64,000 nucleotides of DNA from Rheinheimera riviphila (GTDB lineage: Bacteria; Pseudomonadota; Gammaproteobacteria; Enterobacterales; Alteromonadaceae). Made by a program: the position numbers and the translations under genes. The number at the start of each line of letters is the position of its first letter. Within the stretch, counting starts at the first letter, position 1. The DNA is taken from positions 62,001 to 126,000 of the forward strand of contig NZ_SACS01000004.1 in the NCBI RefSeq assembly GCF_004005945.1, written 5' to 3'. Below, piece by piece: positions 29,248 through 36,654 of the stretch. Below the pieces are notes generated by a model. That model did not search any database, had not been told where the DNA came from, and was given only the letters and a program-made list of their open reading frames with translations.

Positions 29248-31287
29248 TTATCCGTCAATTTGTTGCCGAAACGGCGGGAGTGCTTTTAGCATGGCGCTGC
29301 CATACGATTTGGTGACTAAACGTCGGTCCAGAATCACAATTTTGCCTTGATCCTGTTCCTGCCGCAGCAGTCTACCACAGGCTTGCACTAGTTTCCTCGC
29401 CGCAGCGGGTACCGTTAATTGTAAAAATGGGTTGCCGCCACGTTTGGTGACAGCTTCTGCCATCGCTTCTTCAAATGGCGAAGTCGGCACCGCAAAAGGC
29501 AGTTTGGTGATGATGAGGTTCGTTAACAAGGCGCCTGGTAAATCGAGACCTTCGGAGAAACTTTGAGTGCCAAATAAAATACTGCCGTTGCCGCCGGTAA
29601 TTTTCATTTTATGCAAATCAAGCAGCGATTGCCGGCCGGCTTCGCCCTGGACTAATAAGGTAAATCCTTGTTCTCGTAACGCTTTCGCCACCTGTTCCAT
29701 CTGCCAGTAACTGGCAAACAGCACCAGATTACCCACCTCTTTATCCAGATATTGCGGCAATACGGTGATGAGTTCCGCAGTAAATAAATCGGAACTTGGT
29801 TCAGTGTTGAGTTTAGGAATATGGATTAAACCCCGTTCGGCATAGGCAAAAGGCGAGCTGACCTGCAACGTTTGTAAACCCGGATGGTCGGTGAGACCCA
29901 ATTCACGTTTGATGTAATCAAATGAATTTAAAGAGGTTAAGGTGGCAGAGCACAACAGCACCGCATGCGCTTGCGAGAACAACAATTCATCCAGCTGGAA
30001 ACTCACCGACAAAGGGCAGGCATGGCCACGAATTTGTTGGTCGCGTTGACTGAGCCAGCGCGCCTGATTGACATAGCTTGTTTGTGGCATCGACCACAGC
30101 TGCCACAGCTGATGTTGCCCGGAAAACTTTTGCTCCAGTACTGACAGTTCATGTTGCAGCGGTAGCAGTACTTTATTGCGTACCTTGCCTTCGCTGGCGA
30201 GCTCCAGTAATTGCTGAAACAATTTTTCGATACAAGACATCAACTTGCCGCTGTGTTCAGCCAAAGTGTCGGCCTGGCGCGAAAACAGCTCAGGCAATAC
30301 CGCATCGACAAAACGGTGATGCGGCGAGTTGGCAAACCACTGGCTTTGTTTGCTGATCGCCTGTTGCATCGGTTTCAGCAGATTAAAAAAGTCCTGCGAC
30401 AATTCGACCAATTTTAACGTTTCACGAATGGCACCATGGTGTGTCAGATTGCTCTGTAAATTCTGATACAGCTTGTCGATTTGTTGCTGCCAATAACTGC
30501 AATCGATATTGAGTTGGGTATCTGCGGAAAATAAATCGCGACCACAATCGGCCAAATGATGCGCTTCATCAATCACATAAATGCATTCTTCGGGTTTTGG
30601 CAAAATACTGTTGCCTGAGGCTAAATCGGCCAACAGCAACGCATGATTCACCACCAGCACCTGACTATTATCGATTTCCGCCCGCGCCAGATGAAAAGGG
30701 CAATTTTTATGAGCCGGATGTTGTTTATGGCAATGATAAGCATCGGCCTGAATGCCAGCCCAGGCTTGATCGGTGAGTTGTACCGGTAATGAGTCACGAT
30801 CGCCCAACCAGCTGCGGTCGTCCCAGGCTGCTTGTAGCTTGGCTAGCTGCGCCGGATCACTGGCTTGCCACTGTGGCAGTAAGTCGGGCTGTAATAATTG
30901 ATCACGCAATCGCTGCACACAAGCGTAGCGCTGGCGGCCTTTAATCAGGGTAAATTCAAAGGGAAGTTTGCTGTGACTTTGGAAAAATGGCAGATCTTTA
31001 AATACCAGCTGTTCTTGCAATGCCACTGTTGCCGTTGCTACCACCAAAGTTTTTTTCTTATTGAGCGCCAGTGGAATGGCGGCCAATAAATACGCCAGCG
31101 ATTTACCGGTACCAGTACCGGCTTCGATTAAACCAATCCGATCGTGGCTATGATAAGAGCCGGCAATGATATTGGCCATTTCAGCGACCAGTTTGTTTTG
31201 AGAAGGGCGTGGCTGATAGCCCGGTAACCCGGTTTTGATCAGTTGATGGATGGATTTGATTTCAGCTTTCAGTCCGGCGCTCAGCAT
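29248..31287 (-). CDS. dinG: ATP-dependent DNA helicase DinG-type (XPD-like)
   Basis: Superfamily 2 iron-sulfur helicase unwinding 5'-to-3', resolving R-loops and forked structures. The 679 residues contain Walker A AGTGTGKS (about 57-64), DEAH (VIDEAHHLAD), LLCSATLTSLNSFDY, and the C-terminal ACGRLLRQEQDQGKIVILDRRL. Between Walker A and DEAH, three candidate cluster cysteines are seen (YACVQR, YHCHKQ, KNCPFH). The fourth position of E. coli DinG is not a cysteine here. It heads the minus-strand run with the permease, priC and the deacetylase. Its start lacks a strong RBS. Confidence 0.9.
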   Translation of the reverse strand: MLSAGLKAEIKSIHQLIKTGLPGYQPRPSQNKLVAEMANIIAGSYHSHDRIGLIEAGTGTGKSLAYLLAAIPLALNKKKTLVVATATVALQEQLVFKDLPFFQSHSKLPFEFTLIKGRQRYACVQRLRDQLLQPDLLPQWQASDPAQLAKLQAAWDDRSWLGDRDSLPVQLTDQAWAGIQADAYHCHKQHPAHKNCPFHLARAEIDNSQVLVVNHALLLADLASGNSILPKPEECIYVIDEAHHLADCGRDLFSADTQLNIDCSYWQQQIDKLYQNLQSNLTHHGAIRETLKLVELSQDFFNLLKPMQQAISKQSQWFANSPHHRFVDAVLPELFSRQADTLAEHSGKLMSCIEKLFQQLLELASEGKVRNKVLLPLQHELSVLEQKFSGQHQLWQLWSMPQTSYVNQARWLSQRDQQIRGHACPLSVSFQLDELLFSQAHAVLLCSATLTSLNSFDYIKRELGLTDHPGLQTLQVSSPFAYAERGLIHIPKLNTEPSSDLFTAELITVLPQYLDKEVGNLVLFASYWQMEQVAKALREQGFTLLVQGEAGRQSLLDLHKMKITGGNGSILFGTQSFSEGLDLPGALLTNLIITKLPFAVPTSPFEEAMAEAVTKRGGNPFLQLTVPAAARKLVQACGRLLRQEQDQGKIVILDRRLVTKSYGSAMLKALPPFRQQIDG

Positions 31288-31642
31288 AAAACTACTTGTA
31301 TAAATTTACAGGTATATCATTGTAAACAGTCGGTGGATGACGTGCAAACGCAGATGAACGTCAAAAAAACGGCGACGAGACGCAAGTATTCGTTAGCAAA
31401 AGCCTGACCCTTTATTAACCAAACAACATTTGAATTTACTGGACGGAACTATTTACAGTGATTGTCGTGACGTGACAACGAATTAAAGGTTTTGTTCCAT
31501 CAAAATTGTTGACCTTTGAAAAAAAATACGTTTATTATCGAAGTCGGTTCACGGAAACGTTCCGTAACAGTTCGCCTGAAAGTAGATGATTCAGGCTAAA
31601 AAAATAGAATCACTGATAACAGTGGTCCAGGGAGAATAAAAC
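31288..31642 (+). other. dinG to TonB-receptor intergenic regulatory region
   Basis: These 355 bases lie between divergent genes. They contain a promoter for the receptor, a palindrome just downstream of it (ACGGAA-ACG-TTCCGT, 31551-31565) and a 7-bp leader hairpin (GCCTGAA 31574-31580, TTCAGGC 31590-31596). The receptor RBS (GGGAG) is near 31630. No ORF here looks real. Confidence 0.6.
31509..31538 (+). promoter_or_regulatory. Promoter upstream of TonB-dependent receptor
   Basis: TTGACC (31509-31514) and TATTAT (31533-31538) are separated by 18 bases of A/T-rich spacer; the register TTATTA gives 17. The palindrome at 31551-31565 would overlap the early transcribed region, where a repressor could act. 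Confidence 0.55.
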
Positions 31643-34606
31643 ATGTTTGCTGCGAATAAACTATCAAAGTCGGTAAAAATCGCGCTGGTCTTAGGGGTTG
31701 CCTCACCTCTGTTCTTTTCTCAGGGCGTTGTAGCCCAGGAAGAACCAGCTGCGGATCAAACAGTAGAAAAAATTCAGGTAACCGGTAGCCGGATCCGTAG
31801 TGCCAACGCCATGTCGACCAGTCCTATCGCGACCATCGGCGAAATCGAAATCAAACAACAACAGCAACCTGAAGTTGAACGTATTATTCGTAACCTGCCA
31901 TCTGCGCTGCCAGGTGACGGTTCAAACGTAAACAATGGTTCTGGTGGTGCTGCGACAATCAACTTACGTGGCCTGGGCCGTAACCGTAACTTGGTTCTGA
32001 TGAATGGTAAGCGGATGGTTCCGTTTAACACTGCAGGTCATGTTGATACTTCTTCTATCCCAACAGCACTGATCGACCGTATCGATCTGGTGACTGGTGG
32101 TGCATCAGCCGTATACGGTTCTGATGCAATTTCAGGTGCGATGAACGTCGTTCTGAAAAACGATTTCGAAGGCGTTGAATTCGAAACAGGTCATTCTCGT
32201 TCAGCTGAAGCTGATGCGTTCTCTCAAAATGCCAGCCTGACATTAGGTGGTAATTTTGATGATGACAAAGGTAACGCCGTTCTGTCTCTTGGCTGGTTAG
32301 ACCGTGATTCTCTGTTGTTAGGTCAGCGTCCTCTGGGTAACCTAGGTATTGTTACTGCCAACGGCGCGAACTATCAAAATTACCTCGATGGTATTGCTCC
32401 AACTCCACCAGCTGATCCAGCGTGTGGTGGTCCAGGTGCAGTAGCAGCAGGTGGTTCAGGTACTACGGTGCCAACGCGTATTGGTCTGTTTGGTGTGCCA
32501 TCCGTTGCCGGTCAGTTCCGTGACGGTGGTAACATTGGTGCAAACTGTTCGGTGTTTAACTTCAACCCGTTTAACTACTACCAGACTCCAGCTAAGCGTT
32601 ACAGCGCTACAGCATTGGCACGTTACAATCTGAACGACGAACATACTGTATACACAAACGTAAACTACGTAACGACTTCAGTCGACACGCAAATTGCGCC
32701 ATCAGGTATTTTCGGTACTGCCTTCTGGATCCCAATGGCAAACCCGTTCTTCAATACTCAAGCACGTAATTTCATCCTGAACGGTGCAAATGCTGCGAAG
32801 GGTAGCATGAATGCGACTAACTGGCGTGATACCAACAACAACGGCGTTGTTGACCAGGCCGACTCATTACGTCTGAATATTTTCCGTCGTACTGTTGAGT
32901 TAGGGGCTCGTTCTACTGGTTATGATTCTGACCAATTCCAGTTCGTTACTGGTCTGGAAGGTTTCCTGACTGATACCTGGGCCTATGAAGTTTCTGCTCA
33001 ACACGGTCAGACTAAACGTCTGGACGTGAGCGCTGGCTACACTAACGTTGCAAACATTGCAAACCAGCTAGATGCAGTGAACGAAACGACTTGTCGTAAT
33101 GGCGATTCAAGCTGTGTGCCAATCAACTTATTCGGTGGTTTCGGTTCTATCACTGAAGAAATGGCGGCTTATGCCCGTGCAACTGCTTTCGTTGCAACTG
33201 AATATCAACAACGTGTGGTTTCAGGTTCTATCAACGGTCCATTCGACGCTATCGTTTCTCCTTGGGCTGATTCACCACTGTCAATGAGCTTCGGTTATGA
33301 GTGGCGTGAAGAGCAAGCATACTCTAACCCAGACGAATGTTGGAAATTAGCACCTGCCAGCTGTTTAGGTGGCGCTGGTGGTAACCAACTGCCAGTAGGC
33401 GGTCTGTTTAAAGTGAACGAACTGTTCACTGAAGGTAAAATGTCGCTGGTTGAAGACGGCTTCATGACTGATGTTCTGGAACTGGAATTCGGTTACCGTC
33501 ATGGTAACTACAACACAGTTGGTGACAACGGTTCATGGAAACTGGGTCTGGCATGGCGTGTAAACGATGAATTGTTAATCCGTGCGATGAACAATGCCGC
33601 GACACGTGCACCGAACGTAGGTGAATTATTCGCGCCACTGACTTCAGGTCTGGATAACGCGACTATGGATCCATGTTCTAAAGCCAACGCTGCCAATTTA
33701 GCTACTAACGCAACTTTACGTGCCCGTTGTTTAGCAACTGGTATGACTGCTGCTCAAGTAGGCGCAATTGATGACATCATCTCTGGTCAAATCAACGTGT
33801 TCTCTGGTTCTAACCCAACCACACCACCAGATGCTGAAGATGCAAAAACCACCACAATCGGTTTTGTATGGACACCTGAGTTTGATGGCGTTGAACGTGT
33901 AAACTTGTCTATCGACTACTACGACATCAACGTTGATGGTTATATCGGTACCAACACACCACAAGAAGTATTGGATGGCTGTTATGTACTGGGCAACCAG
34001 GCACAGTGTGATCTGATCACTCGTGACGGTGGTACGCTGATTTCTGATATCTCTGGTATCGAGCAGTACATCACCAACCTGTCTTACCTGAAAACGACTG
34101 GTTATGAAGTTCAATATACTTTTGGCTTCAACTTAGCGTCTATGGGTACACTTGATTTCTCTGGTCAGTTAAACCATTACTTAGAAAGTGAATCTTTAAG
34201 TTCACCTACTTCTGAAGTACTGGACTGCAACGGTTACTTCGGTACCAGCTGTGCACCACAGCACGAAACTCGTGCTAACCAGCGTGTGACCTGGAACTAC
34301 GAAGATTACTCTTTAGGCCTGTTGTGGCGTTGGATGAGCGATCTTGACCGTGCACCAGAAGAAGCTGCAAGCAGTTTCGCTGCGTTCCGTCATATTGGCT
34401 CTTACAGCTACTTAGACATGTACGGCAGCTACCAGATCAGCGAAGCAGTTAAAGTGAACTTTGGTGTGGATAACCTGTTAGACCGTGAAGCTCCAGTTGT
34501 TGGTGGTGAAGCTGCTTCTACTTCGTGGAACAGCGGTAACACCTTCCCATCACATTACGACATGGTTGGCCGTACTTACCGCATGACTCTGAACGTTAAG
34601 TTCTAA
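31643..34606 (+). CDS. TonB-dependent receptor
   Basis: Large outer-membrane active-transport barrel of 987 residues. A signal peptide (cleavage near VVAQ, residues 29-32) is followed by VEKIQVTGSRI, a plug domain (about 50-180) with INLRGLGRNRNLVLMNGKR and GGASAVYGSDAISGAMNVVL, then a 22-strand barrel ending in RTYRMTLNVKF. Long loops carry spaced cysteine pairs and a calcium-loop-like DTNNNGVVD (residues 396-404). The type is that of Alteromonadales receptors for carbohydrates, peptides or other polymers; the substrate is not readable. Codon use is biased towards GGT, GCT, CGT and AAC, unlike its neighbours, suggesting high expression. Confidence 0.93.
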   Translation: MFAANKLSKSVKIALVLGVASPLFFSQGVVAQEEPAADQTVEKIQVTGSRIRSANAMSTSPIATIGEIEIKQQQQPEVERIIRNLPSALPGDGSNVNNGSGGAATINLRGLGRNRNLVLMNGKRMVPFNTAGHVDTSSIPTALIDRIDLVTGGASAVYGSDAISGAMNVVLKNDFEGVEFETGHSRSAEADAFSQNASLTLGGNFDDDKGNAVLSLGWLDRDSLLLGQRPLGNLGIVTANGANYQNYLDGIAPTPPADPACGGPGAVAAGGSGTTVPTRIGLFGVPSVAGQFRDGGNIGANCSVFNFNPFNYYQTPAKRYSATALARYNLNDEHTVYTNVNYVTTSVDTQIAPSGIFGTAFWIPMANPFFNTQARNFILNGANAAKGSMNATNWRDTNNNGVVDQADSLRLNIFRRTVELGARSTGYDSDQFQFVTGLEGFLTDTWAYEVSAQHGQTKRLDVSAGYTNVANIANQLDAVNETTCRNGDSSCVPINLFGGFGSITEEMAAYARATAFVATEYQQRVVSGSINGPFDAIVSPWADSPLSMSFGYEWREEQAYSNPDECWKLAPASCLGGAGGNQLPVGGLFKVNELFTEGKMSLVEDGFMTDVLELEFGYRHGNYNTVGDNGSWKLGLAWRVNDELLIRAMNNAATRAPNVGELFAPLTSGLDNATMDPCSKANAANLATNATLRARCLATGMTAAQVGAIDDIISGQINVFSGSNPTTPPDAEDAKTTTIGFVWTPEFDGVERVNLSIDYYDINVDGYIGTNTPQEVLDGCYVLGNQAQCDLITRDGGTLISDISGIEQYITNLSYLKTTGYEVQYTFGFNLASMGTLDFSGQLNHYLESESLSSPTSEVLDCNGYFGTSCAPQHETRANQRVTWNYEDYSLGLLWRWMSDLDRAPEEAASSFAAFRHIGSYSYLDMYGSYQISEAVKVNFGVDNLLDREAPVVGGEAASTSWNSGNTFPSHYDMVGRTYRMTLNVKF

Positions 34607-34678
34607 TCTGCGTAGTACTGGTGATAGTACTGGTGATAGCGCTGTAAGGTGCTGACACTGAAAAGTACGCTACGAACC

Positions 34679-34703
34679 GCCTGAACATCCAAAGTGTTCA
34701 GGC
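34679..34703 (+). repeat. 3'-UTR hairpin of the receptor gene
   Basis: A 9-bp stem (GCCTGAACA 34679-34687 with TGTTCAGGC 34695-34703) lies just before the terminator. Two perfect 12-bp direct repeats (34613-34624 and 34625-34636) lie between it and the stop codon. The hairpin may stabilise the mRNA 3' end. Confidence 0.5.
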
Positions 34704-34720
34704 AGCGTGTAGGAAGAATA

Positions 34721-34748
34721 AAAAAACCGCCTTCACCGGCGGTTTTTT
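34721..34748. terminator. Bidirectional terminator between the receptor and the DksA-like gene
   Basis: AAAACCGCC (34723-34731) and GGCGGTTTT (34738-34746), loop TTCACC. An A run before and T run after the stem make it usable for both convergent genes. Confidence 0.9.
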
Positions 34749-34775
34749 ATATTTGATGGGGCGCAGAGGTGCTGG

Positions 34776-35120
34776 TCATGCCGAGCAATGCTGACAGCGT
34801 TGCCGCGCTGGATCGTGCAATAAAAGTGCTTTTTCGATACGGTGCTCGCAATCGCAGCATAAACCGTACAAACCCATATCGATTAAACTAATGGCGGCTA
34901 GCAATGCTTCCAGTCGCATTGCTTTATGTTTTAACTGTGGTGTCAACCAAGGCTGTAACAATTCTGGCCAGTGACTAAGCGGATCCTGTTTAAGCTTTAA
35001 TGACAGAGTGCCAAATTCAGCCGGATGATCTTGCTGAATATACTGGACTATTTGCAGTCGCAATTGCTGGATCTCTTCAAGCATTTGCACTCTGAGCATC
35101 CTGGTCATCGCCTTTGGCAT
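34776..35120 (-). CDS. TraR/DksA-type C4 zinc-finger protein
   Basis: A 114-residue protein. Its C-terminus has the exact DksA zinc-finger spacing C-x2-C-x17-C-x2-C (CCDC ... CQHC). The N-terminal ~75 residues are helical but shorter than DksA's coiled coil. DksA relatives bind the RNA polymerase secondary channel and tune transcription; this one may act as a small accessory regulator or a zinc-linked paralogue. The ATG at 35120 follows GAGG; a TTG four codons upstream is less likely. It is divergent from the hvfA-like operon, sharing a 266-base control region. Confidence 0.82.
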   Translation of the reverse strand: MPKAMTRMLRVQMLEEIQQLRLQIVQYIQQDHPAEFGTLSLKLKQDPLSHWPELLQPWLTPQLKHKAMRLEALLAAISLIDMGLYGLCCDCEHRIEKALLLHDPARQRCQHCSA

Positions 35121-35386
35121 CTCAAACCTCAAATTACGTTGCTGGGACTTGCCTGATTGTGGTTAGTTTTGGCATTCAATGATCTGATACAGATCAAAGC
35201 GAAAGACATTAGCAAGCGCAGTGCCGATACTTTATGCTTAACATGCAAAGTGCATATTTTTAGATAACACCCAAAATATGTCGGTCATTTTTTTGCACGC
35301 TGAAATTTTATCGCGTCGATGCAGGTCTACTTAATGCAGTCGGGACACAACCCGGCCAACCTCAACCACAGCAAAGGATTAAGATC
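35121..35386. promoter_or_regulatory. Shared control region of the DksA-like gene and hvfABC-type operon
   Basis: Two dyads stand out. One is the perfect TGATCTG-ATA-CAGATCA at 35180-35196; the other is ATGCA-AAG-TGCAT at 35243-35255. The rest is A/T-rich around 35225-35320. No confident -35/-10 pair was found. A GGA-rich RBS (AAAGGA) is present near 35375. Regulation by metal or by the neighbouring zinc-finger protein is possible but unproven. Confidence 0.45.
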
Positions 35387-35782
35387 ATGACAACAATCAA
35401 TCGAAAAGTTACCGCAGCGGTAGGTGTTTTTGTTTTAGGTTCGCTGAGCAGCATAGGTTCGGCGCAAGCGCTTGATTTTACTGCGACTGAGTTAAGTGGT
35501 GGTTATCAGCTGGCAGCGACGGAAGCTTCTTGTGGCGCTGATAAAACCAAAACCGATGATAAAGCCAAAGAAGCAAAATGTGGTGCCGACAAAGCAAAAG
35601 CCACTGTCGATAAAGCCAAAGAAGGTAAATGTGGGGAAGGCAAGTGCGGCGAAGGCAAATGTGGTGCCGACAAAGCTAAAGCTGCAGCCACCGATAAAGC
35701 CAAAGACACCGCTGAAAAAGCCAAAGAAGGCAAATGTGGCGAAGGGAAATGTGGTGAAGGCAAATGCGGTGGCATGAACTAA
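35387..35782 (+). CDS. hvfA: HvfA-type RiPP metallophore precursor with six EGKCG motifs
   Basis: Exported precursor peptide of 131 residues. A Sec signal peptide (about residues 1-28, ending SAQA) is followed by a Lys/Ala-rich mature region with eight cysteines (49, 65, 82, 87, 92, 117, 122, 127). EGKCG occurs six times as two tandem triplets (79-93 and 114-128); two further sites read EASCG and EAKCG. In characterised homologues, EGKCG cysteines are oxidatively modified by the DUF692/DUF2063 pair to an oxazolone- or thiooxazole/thioamide-type group that binds copper. The two genes for that pair follow with one-base gaps. Copper sequestration in the periplasm is the likely role. It is often annotated only as a low-complexity protein. 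Confidence 0.88.
   Translation: MTTINRKVTAAVGVFVLGSLSSIGSAQALDFTATELSGGYQLAATEASCGADKTKTDDKAKEAKCGADKAKATVDKAKEGKCGEGKCGEGKCGADKAKAAATDKAKDTAEKAKEGKCGEGKCGEGKCGGMN
35621..35770 (+). repeat. Two triplets of a 15-base coding repeat in hvfA
   Basis: Bases 35621-35665 and 35726-35770 each consist of three 15-base units encoding EGKCG. Units differ at third codon positions (GGT/GGC/GGG, AAA/AAG, TGT/TGC), so the peptide is conserved while the DNA has drifted. Confidence 0.9.
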
Positions 35783-35783
35783 C

Positions 35784-36653
35784 ATGACTGCGTTTGGCGG
35801 GGTAGGGCTTGGGCTGCGACGGGAGCTATTGGATCCGGTGTTGCAGCATAAACCAGACATCATTGATTTTTTTGAAGTCGCCCCGGAAAACTGGCTGCCG
35901 TTTGGTGGCAAGCTCGGTCAGAAGTTTCGCGCTTTGACCGAGCAACATCGCTTTATTTGTCACGGCTTGTCGTTATCGCTGGGCAGCCCGGATCCGCTGG
36001 ATCTGGAGTTTCTGGCCGCGGTGAAAACCTTTCTCAAAACCCATCAAATCAAGCTTTATAGCGAACATTTAAGTTATTGCTCGGCTGGCGGACATTTATA
36101 CGATTTAATGCCCATTCCTTTTACCAGTGCAGCAGCGCGTTATGTGGCAGGGCGCATTCGTCAGGTGCAGGACGTGCTGGAGCAGCAGCTGGTGATTGAA
36201 AATGTGTCCTATTATGCTGCGCCAGGTCAGGAAATGTCGGAGCTGGATTTTACGCTGGAAGTACTGCAACAAGCCGATTGTGGCTTGCTGCTGGACGTCA
36301 ACAATGTCTATGTCAATTCGGTGAATCACAGCTATGACGCCCGGGCATTTATCGCCGCGATGCCGACACAACGACTGGTATACGGCCATATCGCTGGTCA
36401 TTATCGGGCGTCAGATACTTTGCTGATCGACACCCATGGCGCTGCGGTGGTAGACCCGGTGTGGCAGCTGTTAGAGTTTGCCTATCAGCGGCATGGCGAA
36501 TTTCCAACTTTGCTTGAGCGCGATTTTAATCTGCCGGAGTTAACTGTGTTGGAGCAGGAATTATTGCAAATCAAAAGCTTGCAGCAACAAGCTTCAGTCG
36601 CACAAACCTCAACACAACAAACCTCGCTAAAATCAATAACGGCAGTTGGATAA
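35784..36653 (+). CDS. hvfB: MNIO-family (DUF692) peptide-modifying oxidase, HvfB-type
   Basis: Multinuclear non-heme iron oxidase with a TIM-barrel fold, predicted to convert the precursor's EGKCG cysteines. The 289-residue protein has GVGLGLRRELLD, DFFEVAPENWL, CHGLSLSLGS and the metal-site regions YSEHLSY, VIENVSYY, LLLDVNNVYVNSVNH, YGHIAGH, DTHG and LLERDFNLP. The last ~25 residues are Gln/Ser/Thr-rich and probably disordered. The ATG follows the hvfA stop by one base (TAACATG), implying coupled translation. Confidence 0.9.
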   Translation: MTAFGGVGLGLRRELLDPVLQHKPDIIDFFEVAPENWLPFGGKLGQKFRALTEQHRFICHGLSLSLGSPDPLDLEFLAAVKTFLKTHQIKLYSEHLSYCSAGGHLYDLMPIPFTSAAARYVAGRIRQVQDVLEQQLVIENVSYYAAPGQEMSELDFTLEVLQQADCGLLLDVNNVYVNSVNHSYDARAFIAAMPTQRLVYGHIAGHYRASDTLLIDTHGAAVVDPVWQLLEFAYQRHGEFPTLLERDFNLPELTVLEQELLQIKSLQQQASVAQTSTQQTSLKSITAVG

Positions 36654-36654
36654 C

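Noticed and set aside
35180-35196. FNR or CRP box
   Set aside because: The dyad has TGAT and ATCA nine bases apart, not the four-base FNR spacing, and lacks TGTGA of CRP.
35621-35770. CRISPR-like direct repeats
   Set aside because: The 15-base units are contiguous codons for EGKCG with no spacers.
35492-35911. 139-codon open frame antisense to hvfA
   Set aside because: A shadow of the repetitive Lys/Ala/Gly/Cys codons; Phe-rich low complexity, with no RBS or family likeness.
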